A stretch of DNA of 32,375 nucleotides from an uncultured Holdemanella sp. (GTDB lineage Bacteria > Bacillota_I > Bacilli_A > Erysipelotrichales > Erysipelotrichaceae), in NCBI RefSeq assembly GCF_934772795.1, contig NZ_CAKVMR010000021.1, positions 1 to 32,375 on the forward strand. The letters run 5' to 3'. The notes beneath the pieces were generated by a model. It did not search any database, had not been told where the DNA came from, and saw only the letters and a program-made list of their open reading frames with translations. Of the stretch, positions 1-8,550 are shown piece by piece. How positions within the stretch are numbered: position 1 is the first letter of the stretch; each line of letters begins with the position of its first letter. A program made the translations under genes and the position numbers.

Positions 1-767
1 GCTGACCAGTTGTTGATGTTGGCATTGATAGACTCTCTTAATGTAATAGCTACTTTTTCAAATCCAAAGCGACGTGTCAATTCACTAGCTACTTCCTTAT
101 ATCCTTCGCGATTGACTTCACCACTTGTTACATCTGTATCACTGGCTTTGATTCCAAATACATCGGCTGCATCTTCTTCGTTCGCAATACATACATCGAC
201 ATATTCACAGATCTTAGCCATGACTTCACCAGCTTTTTCTTTTGACCATAACTTGTTACGATAGTTCAAGTCACATGAAATCTTAACGCCATGTTCCTTG
301 GCTTTCTTACAAGCTTCAATTGTTAATTCTGCAACATTGTCACATAAAGCTGGTGTAATACCTGTAATATGGAACCATGCACAATCTTTAAAGATTTCAT
401 CCCAGTTAAAATCCGCACTTGTAGCTGTATAGATACTAGATCCTGCACGATCATAAATAACTTTACTAGGACGTTGGCTAGCACCTTTTTCCAAGTAGTA
501 GATACCGATACGGTCTCCACCACGAGCAATATAAGATGTGTCTACACCATATTTACGTAATGAGTTAACGGCACATTGGCCAATTTCATGACTTGGAAGA
601 CGAGTTACGTATTTGGCATCAAAACCATAGTTAGCCAAAGAAACAGCGACATTGGCTTCTCCACCACCGTAAGTTGCACCAAATGTATCTGCTTGTACAA
701 AGCGGTAATATCCTTCTGGCGCTAAACGCAACATGATCTCTCCAAAAGTAACGACTTTTTGTTTCAT
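1..767 (-). CDS. kdgK: 2-keto-3-deoxygluconate kinase, 3' end missing
   Basis: A PfkB-family sugar kinase that phosphorylates 2-keto-3-deoxygluconate to KDPG, the step before the KdgA aldolase. About 255 codons are visible, beginning MKQKVVTFGEIMLRLAPEGY. The N-terminal GGGEANVAVSLANYG segment is the PfkB sugar-binding signature, followed by the (R)LPSHEIG and GGDRIGIYYLEKG blocks. The catalytic C-terminus with its DTxGAGD motif lies beyond the left edge. The ATG at 765-767 has an AAGGAGG ribosome binding site lying inside the last codons of kdgA, so the two genes are translationally linked. It is the last visible gene of the leftward operon. PfkB kinases vary in substrate; the KdgK assignment rests on motifs plus the uronate operon. 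Confidence 0.9.
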   Translation of the reverse strand, partial: MKQKVVTFGEIMLRLAPEGYYRFVQADTFGATYGGGEANVAVSLANYGFDAKYVTRLPSHEIGQCAVNSLRKYGVDTSYIARGGDRIGIYYLEKGASQRPSKVIYDRAGSSIYTATSADFNWDEIFKDCAWFHITGITPALCDNVAELTIEACKKAKEHGVKISCDLNYRNKLWSKEKAGEVMAKICEYVDVCIANEEDAADVFGIKASDTDVTSGEVNREGYKEVASELTRRFGFEKVAITLRESINANINNWS

Positions 768-769
768 AA

Positions 770-1405
770 TTAGCGAACCTCCTTAAGTTTAGCTACAGCC
801 TCTTTAGTCATAGCTTCTACCTTATCAAATTCACCATTCTTGATTAAGTCACCCTTAACCATCCAGCTACCACCGATAGCTAAGATACGGTTGTATTCTA
901 AGTAATCCTTCATATTGTTCGCATTGATTCCACCAGTAGGAATGAATTTCATTTGCGTATATGGAGCAGCAATCGATTTGATCATCTTTAATCCACCTGC
1001 AGCTTCAGCAGGGAAGAATTTTACTACATCCAAACCTAAACGGTAACATTTCTGTACATCACTAGGTGTACATGTTCCTGGAGTTACTGGAACATTCTTT
1101 TCAATACAGTGTTTTACAACATCTTCATCAAAGCCTGGACTAATAATGAATTGAGCACCAGCCTCTAATGCTTCATCCACTTGTTCAACAGTTAATACAG
1201 TTCCTGCACCGACTAACATGTCTGGAAATTCTTTACGCATGATAGCGATAGATTCTTTGGCAGCAGCCGTTCTAAATGTAACTTCTGCACAAGGAAGACC
1301 ACCAGCACATAGTGCTTGTGCCAATGGTTTTGCGTCTTTTGCATCTTCTAATACAACGACTGGTAAAATACCAATCTTTGAAATCTCTTCTAATACTTTA
1401 TTCAT
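770..1405 (-). CDS. kdgA: KDPG/KHG aldolase
   Basis: A class I aldolase that splits 2-keto-3-deoxy-6-phosphogluconate into pyruvate and glyceraldehyde-3-phosphate in the cytoplasm. It is 211 residues, the normal family length. The Schiff-base lysine is Lys129 in KFFPAEAAGG, the catalytic glutamate is Glu41 in GGLPCAEVTFRT, and the phosphate-binding segments PGTCTPSD (109-116) and FIPTGGIN are intact. An AGAGGGG ribosome binding site precedes the ATG. It is 13 bp downstream of uxaB, and kdgK starts 2 bp after its stop, so it is clearly part of one operon. Some family members also cleave 4-hydroxy-2-oxoglutarate, but the neighbours make the uronate role the likely one. Confidence 0.95.
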   Translation of the reverse strand: MNKVLEEISKIGILPVVVLEDAKDAKPLAQALCAGGLPCAEVTFRTAAAKESIAIMRKEFPDMLVGAGTVLTVEQVDEALEAGAQFIISPGFDEDVVKHCIEKNVPVTPGTCTPSDVQKCYRLGLDVVKFFPAEAAGGLKMIKSIAAPYTQMKFIPTGGINANNMKDYLEYNRILAIGGSWMVKGDLIKNGEFDKVEAMTKEAVAKLKEVR

Positions 1406-1418
1406 TGTTTAACCCCTC

Positions 1419-2912
1419 TTATAAACATTCTTTCATAACTTCGTAAGTGCCTTTTTCTTCAATTTCAGTTAAAGTTTTAACTACAGCTTCTTCGAATCCA
1501 GCAATTTGAGTTAAATCTTGTCCCCAGAATGAAGTGTTTGTACATACGGCATGAACTAAATCTTTTACAGAATCATCTTTGTGGTTATAGTAGAATTCTA
1601 GAATGTCACGATCATCACTGATTGTGTATGTATTTCCAGCTGGACGTTTTGCGACTAAACCAGCATCTGTAAGTTCATATCCTCTATAGAATTGGATGTA
1701 GAACGCAAAACTTGTAGTAATACATTTTGGAAGTTCATGGTATTCATCGATATATCCTAAGAAACTAGGCATAACACGCGCTTTCCATTTTGATGTTGAG
1801 TTTAATGAAATGCTCATTAATTCGTGATCAACAAATGGGTTGTTGAAACGATCAGATACGGCTTTCGCAAAGTTTAATAAGTCATTTTTATCTAAAGTAA
1901 GAGTTGGGATGACTTCATCATATAACATTTTGTTCATGAATCCTTTAATGACTTCATCATGCATACAATCACGAACAATGTTTTGACCGGCTAGATAAGC
2001 ACCTAGTACAAATCCAGTATGTGCACCATTTAAGATACGTACTTTTCTCTTTTTGTATGGTGACATGTCAGGAGTTACGAATACTCTGTCGATTAAACCT
2101 GCTTTTTTGAATGGTAATACATCATTCAATTTTTCGTCTCCTTCAATGACCCATAAACCGAATACTTCACCAACATCAGTTAATGGATCTGAATAGTGAT
2201 TTTCTTCTTCTAGACGAGCTACTTCTTGTGGATCACGGATACGACCTGGGACGATACGGTCAACTAATGAACCGCAGAATGTGCATTCTTCATTTACATA
2301 TTTTTTGAATTCTTCTTCAAGGTTCCATTGTTCAATATATTGGTTAACGCACTTTAATAATTCTTTACCATTGTTGTCAATCAACTCACAAGCTAACATC
2401 AAAATGCCTGGCTTGTTGTTTTTGTAGCGGTGGTATAAGACTTGAGTTAATTTACCAGGAAAACTTGAAGCTGGTTTATCTTCAAATTGACATGAAGGAT
2501 CATAGTGAATTCCGGCTTCTGTAGTGTTTGAAACAATGATTTCTAGATCGTCACTTGCGGCAACTTTCATCATTTCGTTAAATCCTTCTTCTTGGTAAGG
2601 ATTTAAACAGCGACTTACACTTGAAATGATTCGTTTGTCGTCAACTTTTTCTCCGTTTACACTACCTCTTAAGTGTAATGTGTATAATCCATCTTGTTCG
2701 TTGATCATTTCGGCAAGACCTGGTGCGATAGGTTGAACTAGGCAGCATTTACCATTCCAGTCTGCTTTTTCGTTTGCCAAATCAAACCAATAATCTACGA
2801 ATGCTCTTAAGAAGTTTCCTTCACCAAATTGAAGAACTTTTTCTTTGGCATCCTTTAATAGATAACCATCATACCCTACGTTTTCTAGGGTTTTGTAACT
2901 TAATTTTTCCAT
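1419..2912 (-). CDS. uxaB: Tagaturonate reductase (altronate oxidoreductase)
   Basis: NADH-dependent reduction of D-tagaturonate to D-altronate in galacturonate breakdown. The protein has 497 residues and belongs to the mannitol-dehydrogenase-like long-chain polyol dehydrogenase family. Visible features are the N-terminal Rossmann start VLQFGEGNFLRAFVDYW, the SNTTEAGI segment, the FCGSLVDRIVPG segment, and the conserved KVRILNGAHT motif, which carries the catalytic lysine region of the family. It lies between uxaA (21 bp gap) and kdgA (13 bp gap) in the leftward operon. UxuB (fructuronate reductase) is a relative. The length, the GEGNFLRAF start and the altronate dehydratase next door favour UxaB. 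Confidence 0.92.
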   Translation of the reverse strand: MEKLSYKTLENVGYDGYLLKDAKEKVLQFGEGNFLRAFVDYWFDLANEKADWNGKCCLVQPIAPGLAEMINEQDGLYTLHLRGSVNGEKVDDKRIISSVSRCLNPYQEEGFNEMMKVAASDDLEIIVSNTTEAGIHYDPSCQFEDKPASSFPGKLTQVLYHRYKNNKPGILMLACELIDNNGKELLKCVNQYIEQWNLEEEFKKYVNEECTFCGSLVDRIVPGRIRDPQEVARLEEENHYSDPLTDVGEVFGLWVIEGDEKLNDVLPFKKAGLIDRVFVTPDMSPYKKRKVRILNGAHTGFVLGAYLAGQNIVRDCMHDEVIKGFMNKMLYDEVIPTLTLDKNDLLNFAKAVSDRFNNPFVDHELMSISLNSTSKWKARVMPSFLGYIDEYHELPKCITTSFAFYIQFYRGYELTDAGLVAKRPAGNTYTISDDRDILEFYYNHKDDSVKDLVHAVCTNTSFWGQDLTQIAGFEEAVVKTLTEIEEKGTYEVMKECL

Positions 2913-2933
2913 GTTATTATTGTTCCTTTCCCG

Positions 2934-4418
2934 TTATAGAGTAACGCCCTGTTTAAATATAGCCATGTCATGGAAGCCGGCTTCTTCACTTTTTACTTTT
3001 TTACCACTCGCAACACTTAATACATATTCAAATAAGTCATTGGATAAAGTATCTAGGCTAACGCCTTCAACCAATTCACCACAGTTGAAATCAATCCAGT
3101 TTTTCTTGTTTGAATACAATCTAGAGTTACTTGAAATCTTAACTGTAGGTACTGGACTGGCAAAAGGAGTACCTCTTCCTGTTGTGAATAATACGATGTG
3201 AGCTCCACTTGCAGCTAAGGCTGTTGCGGCAACTAAATCGTTTCCTGGAGCACTCAATAGATTTAAACCTTTGTTCTTCACACATTGTCCATATTGTAAA
3301 ACACCAACCACTGGAGCTTTACCAGACTTTTGTGTACAACCTAAAGATTTGTCTTCTAAAGTTGAAATTCCACCCTTTTTATTTCCTGGAGAAGGGTTTT
3401 CATAAATTGTTTGATTGTGAGATTTAAAGTATTCTTTGAAGTTGTTGATTAAATCCACGGTTTCATTGAATAACTCTTCATTTTCACAACGATCCATTAA
3501 GATGGTTTCAGCACCAAACATTTCTGGTACTTCCGTCAAGATGGTTGTTCCACCTTTTGAAATCAATAAATCAGAGAAACCACCAACTGTAGGGTTGGCA
3601 CTGATTCCAGATAGTCCATCCGAACCACCACACTTCATACCAATGATCAATTCGCTCGCATCAATTTCTTCTCTTTTATCTTGGCTTACTACTTCAGCTA
3701 AATCCGCAATAATATCTAGAGAATCTTGAATTTCATCTTCATGTTCTTGTGCAACTAAGAATTTAACGCGATCGGAATCATAATCATTTAAATAGTTCTT
3801 TAAAACATCAATGTTTGAGTTTTCACAACCCAATCCTAAGACTAAAACACCACCTGCATTTGGGTGTTGAATCAAATCTGCAAGAATTTGACGTGTGTTT
3901 TCTTGGTCATCGCCCATTTGAGAACATCCATATGGATGTGTAAACGTACAAATAGCTTCAACGTTACCTTTTACAAATTTCTGGGCTTGTCTTTCGATAG
4001 ACGTGGCAACATTGTTCATGCAGCCAACGGTAGGGATGATCCAAATTTCATTACGAACACCAACTTTACCATTCTTTCTGCGATAACCCATGAATGTCCG
4101 TTTTTCACTAGGTTCTAGTTCTTGCACATTACGATGATAAGAATAAGTTAATAAATCATTTAAGCCAGTTTTCATATTGTGTGTATGAATCCAACTTCCT
4201 TGTTGAATGTCTTCTTTTGCGATACCAATAGGATATCCGTATTTAATAATAGGTTGATCCTTTTTAATATCTTTCAACGCAAATTTATGTCCTTGGGCAA
4301 TATCTTCAATAAGTGTGACTTCTTGTCCGTCGACATTACATACAGTCCCTTTTTCTAAAGGACATAGTGCAACAGCTACCAAGTCATCCGAATGAATTTT
4401 TATATACTTTTGCACCAT
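2934..4418 (-). CDS. uxaA: Altronate dehydratase
   Basis: Iron-dependent dehydration of D-altronate to 2-keto-3-deoxygluconate. The protein has 494 residues. The N-terminal SAF domain covers about residues 1-95 (MVQKYIKIHSDDLVAVAL through GSWIHTHNMKTGL), and the large UxaA/GarD catalytic domain follows, with FMGYRRKNGKVGVRN, THPYGCSQMGDD, GLGCENSNID, GMKCGGSDGLSG and TTGRGTPFASPVPTVKIS. Conserved cysteines in PYGCSQ, GLGCEN and MKCGG are in place. The ATG at 4416-4418 has an AGGAGG ribosome binding site. It is the first gene of the leftward operon and is driven by the operator-overlapped promoter at 4466-4494. Confidence 0.95.
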   Translation of the reverse strand: MVQKYIKIHSDDLVAVALCPLEKGTVCNVDGQEVTLIEDIAQGHKFALKDIKKDQPIIKYGYPIGIAKEDIQQGSWIHTHNMKTGLNDLLTYSYHRNVQELEPSEKRTFMGYRRKNGKVGVRNEIWIIPTVGCMNNVATSIERQAQKFVKGNVEAICTFTHPYGCSQMGDDQENTRQILADLIQHPNAGGVLVLGLGCENSNIDVLKNYLNDYDSDRVKFLVAQEHEDEIQDSLDIIADLAEVVSQDKREEIDASELIIGMKCGGSDGLSGISANPTVGGFSDLLISKGGTTILTEVPEMFGAETILMDRCENEELFNETVDLINNFKEYFKSHNQTIYENPSPGNKKGGISTLEDKSLGCTQKSGKAPVVGVLQYGQCVKNKGLNLLSAPGNDLVAATALAASGAHIVLFTTGRGTPFASPVPTVKISSNSRLYSNKKNWIDFNCGELVEGVSLDTLSNDLFEYVLSVASGKKVKSEEAGFHDMAIFKQGVTL

Positions 4419-4450
4419 TTCTACCTCCTGTCTATAATTTAAATGTTTGA

Positions 4451-4464
4451 TGTAAGTACTTACA
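4451..4464. promoter_or_regulatory. 14-bp palindromic operator, copy 1
   Basis: A perfect palindrome, TGTAAGTACTTACA, placed one base downstream of the leftward -10 box, so it covers the transcription start of the uxaA operon. An identical copy lies at 4652-4665. The neighbouring LacI-family gene is the natural candidate for the protein that binds it; that link is inference. Confidence 0.85.
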
Positions 4465-4465
4465 C

Positions 4466-4494
4466 AGAATAACCCGGTTTTTTAAATAAATCAA
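4466..4494 (-). promoter_or_regulatory. Sigma-A promoter of the uxaA-uxaB-kdgA-kdgK operon
   Basis: On the minus strand a -35 TTGATT (4489-4494) and a -10 TATTCT (4466-4471) are separated by exactly 17 bp. The predicted start falls inside operator copy 1, a standard layout for repression by occlusion. Confidence 0.7.
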
Positions 4495-4588
4495 TAGGAA
4501 AGTGTTAAAATTTTACAAATATGTATGTTTCACGACTTTTTTTTGGTAAAATATAGAAGAAGATGAATAAACCCTTTATTTATAAGTG

Positions 4589-4604
4589 TTGGAAACGATT
4601 CCAA
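4589..4604. promoter_or_regulatory. Catabolite-responsive element (cre)
   Basis: TTGGAAACGATTCCAA has the central CG and near-palindromic arms of a CcpA site and matches the published consensus WTGNAANCGNWNNCW. It lies 7 bp upstream of the -35 box of the regulator/transporter promoter and between the two operators. This suggests carbon catabolite control on top of the specific regulator. Whether it represses or activates cannot be read from position alone. Confidence 0.75.
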
Positions 4605-4611
4605 AAGATGC

Positions 4612-4640
4612 TTGACTTATGAAATGTGAGTGGCTACAAT
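4612..4640 (+). promoter_or_regulatory. Sigma-A promoter of the regulator-TRAP-uxaC operon
   Basis: A -35 TTGACT (4612-4617) and a -10 TACAAT (4635-4640) are separated by 17 bp. The expected start near 4647 is just upstream of operator copy 2, so the regulator should repress its own operon. Confidence 0.8.
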
Positions 4641-4651
4641 AATAAATGTGA

Positions 4652-4665
4652 TGTAAGTACTTACA
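4652..4665. promoter_or_regulatory. 14-bp palindromic operator, copy 2
   Basis: A second exact TGTAAGTACTTACA, about +5 to +18 relative to the predicted rightward start. The start-to-start distance to copy 1 is 201 bp, close to a whole number of helical turns (about 19 at 10.5 bp per turn), which would allow a repression loop between the two promoters. Confidence 0.85.
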
Positions 4666-4706
4666 ATTCTCAACATGTTGGAATAGGGTTGAGGAGTGAA
4701 ACAAAG

Positions 4707-5702
4707 ATGAATATTTATGACATTGCCAAATTATCAGGCGTATCTATTGCGACTGTATCACGTGTAATCAATAACAGTCCTAAGGTTTCAGAAAAGACAA
4801 AAAAGAAAGTTTGGGACGTTATGAATGAGTATGATTACACACCCAACGTATTTGCCAGAGGCTTAGGTTTAAATTCGGTTAAAACGGTTGGACTTGTTTG
4901 TCCAGATGTATCCGATCGTTATATGGCGAGTGCGATTGCGTATTTAGAAAAGAATTTACGCAAGTATGGATATGACTCAATTTTGATGTGTAGTGGCTTT
5001 GATTATGAAGGAAAAGTAGAGGCCGTAAAAATATTATTGGATCGAAGAATTGATGCGATGATATTAGTTGGTTCACATTATGCAGGGGATTGCGGACAGA
5101 ATGATATTCAATACCTACAGGATGCTGCCCAAAAGGTTCCCGTGGTACTTATGAATGGTTACGTTCGAGTACCGGGAGTATATTGTGTTTTAACAGATAA
5201 TTATAAAGCTGTTTATGATACTGTATGTAATCTAATCGAAGTTGGAAGGAAGAAAATTGTGTTCTTGTATGATGCCAATTCATACAGCACAACGAAAAAA
5301 TTAGAGGGATATCAAGATGCACTGATTGATAATGGTTTAAAGGTGCAGGAAGAATACAAGGTATTTATGCCAAATAACGTATTAAAGGCAAGAGATTTAC
5401 TGGCAAAGAAAAAGTTAGATTTTGATGCCGTGATTGCCAGTGATGATGCGATGGCTGTTGGTGCTTTAAAATATGCACGTCAAATCAACAAGTCGATTCC
5501 TGAAGATGTCAATGTCGTTGGATTCAACAACTCAGAACTATGTGTTTGTTGCAATCCTGAAATGAGTTCTATTGATTCACAAGAAGAAGAATTAAGTGAA
5601 ATTGCGGTTGATTCGCTTATTAAAGTTCTTGCAGGAAAATCAGTTCGACAAAAAATGGAGATTCCATGTAAATTTATTAAGCGAAATACAACACAGTTCT
5701 AA
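4707..5702 (+). CDS. LacI-family transcriptional regulator of uronate genes
   Basis: 331 residues. The N-terminal helix-turn-helix MNIYDIAKLSGVSIATVSRV with the hinge helix (YTPNVFARGL) is typical of LacI/GalR. It is followed by a periplasmic-binding-like effector domain with the VGLVCPDVSDRYMAS, AVIASDDAMAVGAL and VNVVGFNNSE blocks. The reading frame is open upstream to a GTG at 4626, but that codon lies inside the promoter. The ATG at 4707 has a GAGGAG site 10 bp before it and begins exactly at the conserved helix, so it is the start. It is the first gene of the rightward operon and most likely binds the two TGTAAGTACTTACA sites. The inducer is unknown; a hexuronate or KDG is plausible. Confidence 0.9.
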   Translation: MNIYDIAKLSGVSIATVSRVINNSPKVSEKTKKKVWDVMNEYDYTPNVFARGLGLNSVKTVGLVCPDVSDRYMASAIAYLEKNLRKYGYDSILMCSGFDYEGKVEAVKILLDRRIDAMILVGSHYAGDCGQNDIQYLQDAAQKVPVVLMNGYVRVPGVYCVLTDNYKAVYDTVCNLIEVGRKKIVFLYDANSYSTTKKLEGYQDALIDNGLKVQEEYKVFMPNNVLKARDLLAKKKLDFDAVIASDDAMAVGALKYARQINKSIPEDVNVVGFNNSELCVCCNPEMSSIDSQEEELSEIAVDSLIKVLAGKSVRQKMEIPCKFIKRNTTQF

Positions 5703-5719
5703 ATATTAGGAGGATTACT

Positions 5720-6745
5720 GTGAAGTTTATTAAAAAAGTACTTGGAGCACTTATGTGTCTTGTGTTTATGCTAAGTGCAACAGGTTGTTCTTCAGTTACA
5801 AACGGGAAGCGTATCGTTCGTGTTGCGACAATGCAGTCGGAAACGCACCCTGAGTATCTGGGATTATTAAAGTTTAAAGAATATGTTGAAAAGGAATTAG
5901 GGGATAAATATGAAGTACAAATTTTCCCTAACGAAATTTTAGGTGCTGCTCAAAAATCAATCGAGTTAACGCAAACAGGAGCTATCGATTTTACAATTGT
6001 TGGTACGGCAAACCTAGAAACATTTGCGAGTGTTTATGAAATTTTCTCTATGCCATACTTATTTACTTCAGAAGATGCATATCATGAAGTTATGAATGAT
6101 ACAGATTATATGAATAAAATCTTCTCAAGTACCGATGAACAAGGCTTTAGAGCTTTAACTTGGTACAATGCAGGTACTCGTAACTTCTATGCGAAAAAAG
6201 AAATTGATACACCAGACGATATGAAAGGATTGAAGATCCGTGTTCAACAAAGTCCTGCCAGCGTTGCGATGTGTCAAGCATTTGGTGCTGCAGCCAGCCC
6301 AATGAGTTTTGGGGAAGTGTATACAGCTATTCAACAAGGTGTTATTGATGGAGCCGAAAATAATGAACTAGCATTAACATCAAACAAACATGGTGAAGTT
6401 GCGAAATATTTCTCTTACAACAAACACCAAATGATTCCAGACTTGTTGATTGGAAACTTGAGTTTCTTGAATGGTTTGTCTAAAGAAGAAAGAGAAGTAT
6501 TCTATAAGGCGGCTGAATTATCAAACAAAGAAGAATGTAAACAATGGGATGTTCAAGTTAAAGAAGCTAAGAAGATTGCCCAAGAACAAATGGGTGTTAA
6601 ATTCATTGATGTCGATGTATTGGCATTCCAAAAGAAGGTAAAGGGTGTTCAAGAATCTATCTTGAAGGATAATGCTCAGGCAAAACCTATTTATGATCAT
6701 ATTCAAAAAGTAAACAAAAAATATGAAGGCAAGGATGGTGAATAA
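5720..6745 (+). CDS. TRAP transporter substrate-binding lipoprotein (DctP family)
   Basis: An extracytoplasmic solute receptor for a tripartite ATP-independent transporter, 341 residues. A lipoprotein signal peptide ends at the lipobox LSATGC, with Cys23 as the lipidated residue, as expected in a monoderm cell. The mature part has the DctP hallmarks: EIFSMPYLF, GLKIRVQQSP with Arg174 at the position that binds the substrate carboxylate, FGEVYTAIQQGVIDGAENN and YFSYNKHQM. It starts at GTG (5720), with AGGAGG 6 bp upstream. Its position between the regulator and DctQM/UxaC suggests a hexuronate substrate, galacturonate or glucuronate. The family also contains receptors for C4-dicarboxylates, so substrate is inferred from context only. 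Confidence 0.92.
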   Translation: MKFIKKVLGALMCLVFMLSATGCSSVTNGKRIVRVATMQSETHPEYLGLLKFKEYVEKELGDKYEVQIFPNEILGAAQKSIELTQTGAIDFTIVGTANLETFASVYEIFSMPYLFTSEDAYHEVMNDTDYMNKIFSSTDEQGFRALTWYNAGTRNFYAKKEIDTPDDMKGLKIRVQQSPASVAMCQAFGAAASPMSFGEVYTAIQQGVIDGAENNELALTSNKHGEVAKYFSYNKHQMIPDLLIGNLSFLNGLSKEEREVFYKAAELSNKEECKQWDVQVKEAKKIAQEQMGVKFIDVDVLAFQKKVKGVQESILKDNAQAKPIYDHIQKVNKKYEGKDGE

Positions 6746-6746
6746 T

Positions 6747-7220
6747 ATGGAAAAATTAAGAAACGCAATCAACACTATTCTTGGATGGGCATGTGTATTC
6801 GTATTTGCCGTAATGGTAGTCGTAGGTACATACCAAATCGTAGTTCGTTACTTCTTTAATAATCCAAGTACAGTATCCGAAGAATTATTAACTTACAGTT
6901 TTACATGGATGGCTTTACTTTCTACCGCTTTAGTATTTGGTAAAAGAGATCACATGCGTATGGGGTTCTTGGCCGATAAAGTTACAGGGCAGAAAAAGAA
7001 AGTATTGGAAATCATTATTGAATTATTAATTATCGCATTCGCCCTTATTGTTATGGTGTATGGTGGAATTTCTATCATGAAACTAACAATGACGCAAATC
7101 ACAGCCTCACTTGGCGTAAGTATGGGATTGATCTATACAATCATTCCTTTATCAGGCATTCTAATTGTCGTTTATGGCATTATGAATATTATTGATTTGG
7201 CGAAAGGAAAGGGTGAATAA
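6747..7220 (+). CDS. TRAP transporter small membrane subunit (DctQ family)
   Basis: A protein of 157 residues with four hydrophobic segments, roughly residues 9-29, 44-64, 82-103 and 123-145. It carries the family segment YQIVVRYFFNNPSTVSEELL and the conserved WMALLSTALVFGKRDHMRMG. It works with DctM in the membrane. The frame extends upstream to an ATG at 6723 inside dctP. The ATG at 6747 is preferred because it follows the dctP stop by one base and gives the usual N-terminus; an AAGGATGG sequence precedes it. An ATG at 6735 is an alternative. Confidence 0.9.
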   Translation: MEKLRNAINTILGWACVFVFAVMVVVGTYQIVVRYFFNNPSTVSEELLTYSFTWMALLSTALVFGKRDHMRMGFLADKVTGQKKKVLEIIIELLIIAFALIVMVYGGISIMKLTMTQITASLGVSMGLIYTIIPLSGILIVVYGIMNIIDLAKGKGE

Positions 7221-7222
7221 GC

Positions 7223-8533
7223 ATGAGTTTATCAGTTTTATCAGGATTAATTATTTTAGTATTGCTAGTTATTATGCTTATTGCAGGTGTTCCCATTGCC
7301 GTGGCATTAGGAATTAGTAGTGTTTGTGCAATTTTACCAGTTATGGATCTAAATGTAGCCGTAGTTACAGGTGCACAAAGAATTTTCTCAGGAATTAGTG
7401 TATTTAGTTTATTGGCCATTCCATTCTTCATTCTTGCAGGAAACATTATGAATAAAGGTGGTATTGCCATTCGTTTGATTAACTTAGCTAAAATCGTTAC
7501 AGGAAGAACACCTGGTGGTTTAGCTCAGACAAATATTTTGGCAAATGCCTTATTTGGTGCAATTTCAGGTTCAGGTACTGCTGCTGCAAGTGCTATGGGA
7601 TCTATCATTGGTCCAATTGAAAAAGATGAGGGATATGATCCTAACTTCTCGGCTGCCGCAAATATTGCCACAGCGCCTACTGGATTATTGATTCCACCTT
7701 CAAATGTAATGATCACATTCTCATTGGTTTCTGGTGGTACAAGTGTTGCTGCCTTATTTATGGCTGGATATATTCCAGGTGCATTGTGGGCATTGGCTTG
7801 TATGCTTGTTGTATATATTTACGCAAAGAAAGCTGGATATAGAAGTCAGACTAAATTAACGGGTAAAGAAAAATTCAATGCGTTCATTCAAGCTTTACCA
7901 TGTCTATTATTAATTATCATTGTTATTGGTGGTATTATTGCCGGAGTCTTCACTGCAACAGAAGGTAGTGTTGTTGCCGTTGTATACTCATTGTTACTTT
8001 CTATTTATGGATATAAATCAATGAAATGGAAAGATTTACCAGAAATCTTTAGATCAAGTGCTGAAATGACAGGTATCATTATTTTCTTGATTGGTGTTTC
8101 AAGTATCATGTCTTGGGTAATGGCCTTCACAAACATTCCTACAATGGTTTCAAATGGATTATTATCTATTTCAAGCAACAAATACGTCATCTTATTAATG
8201 ATCAACATCATCTTATTAGTAGTTGGTACATTCATGGATATGACTCCAGCTACATTGATCTTTACGCCAATCTTCTTGCCAGTATGTACGGCATTAGGTA
8301 TGAACACAATTCACTTTGGTATTATGTTGATCTTCAACTTGTGTATTGGAACAATCACTCCTCCAGTAGGAACGACACTATTTGTTGGTGTTAAAGTCGG
8401 AGGCGTTAAGATTGAAACGGTATTTAAACACTTGTTACCATACTTCTTCGCAATTATTGTTGTATTGATGTTGGTAACATACATTCCACAATTAAGTCTA
8501 TGGTTACCTGGTTTAATGGGTTATGTAAGTTAG
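7223..8533 (+). CDS. TRAP transporter large permease subunit (DctM family)
   Basis: The sodium-coupled transport subunit, 436 residues, with about twelve hydrophobic segments. Recognisable blocks are SVFSLLAIPFFILAGNIMNKGG, LFGAISGSGTAAASAMGSI, ATAPTGLLIPPSNVMI near residue 155, TATEGSVVAVVYSL and the closing IGTITPPVGTTLFVG. It starts two bases after the dctQ stop, and its ribosome binding site is in the end of dctQ. The length is standard for a stand-alone DctM rather than a DctQM fusion. Confidence 0.94.
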   Translation: MSLSVLSGLIILVLLVIMLIAGVPIAVALGISSVCAILPVMDLNVAVVTGAQRIFSGISVFSLLAIPFFILAGNIMNKGGIAIRLINLAKIVTGRTPGGLAQTNILANALFGAISGSGTAAASAMGSIIGPIEKDEGYDPNFSAAANIATAPTGLLIPPSNVMITFSLVSGGTSVAALFMAGYIPGALWALACMLVVYIYAKKAGYRSQTKLTGKEKFNAFIQALPCLLLIIIVIGGIIAGVFTATEGSVVAVVYSLLLSIYGYKSMKWKDLPEIFRSSAEMTGIIIFLIGVSSIMSWVMAFTNIPTMVSNGLLSISSNKYVILLMINIILLVVGTFMDMTPATLIFTPIFLPVCTALGMNTIHFGIMLIFNLCIGTITPPVGTTLFVGVKVGGVKIETVFKHLLPYFFAIIVVLMLVTYIPQLSLWLPGLMGYVS

Positions 8534-8550
8534 AAGGAAGGAAATTTTAA

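Noticed and set aside
323..529. Small ORF of 68 codons on the minus strand
   Set aside because: It lies in another frame of kdgK, which has clear PfkB motifs over the same interval.
4626..4706. 27-residue N-terminal extension of the LacI regulator from a GTG at 4626
   Set aside because: This codon lies inside the -35/-10 region and before the operator. The ATG at 4707 has a ribosome site and starts at the conserved helix-turn-helix.
8113..8394. 93-codon plus-strand ORF
   Set aside because: It is an out-of-frame shadow of the DctM coding sequence, with no ribosome site or recognisable features.
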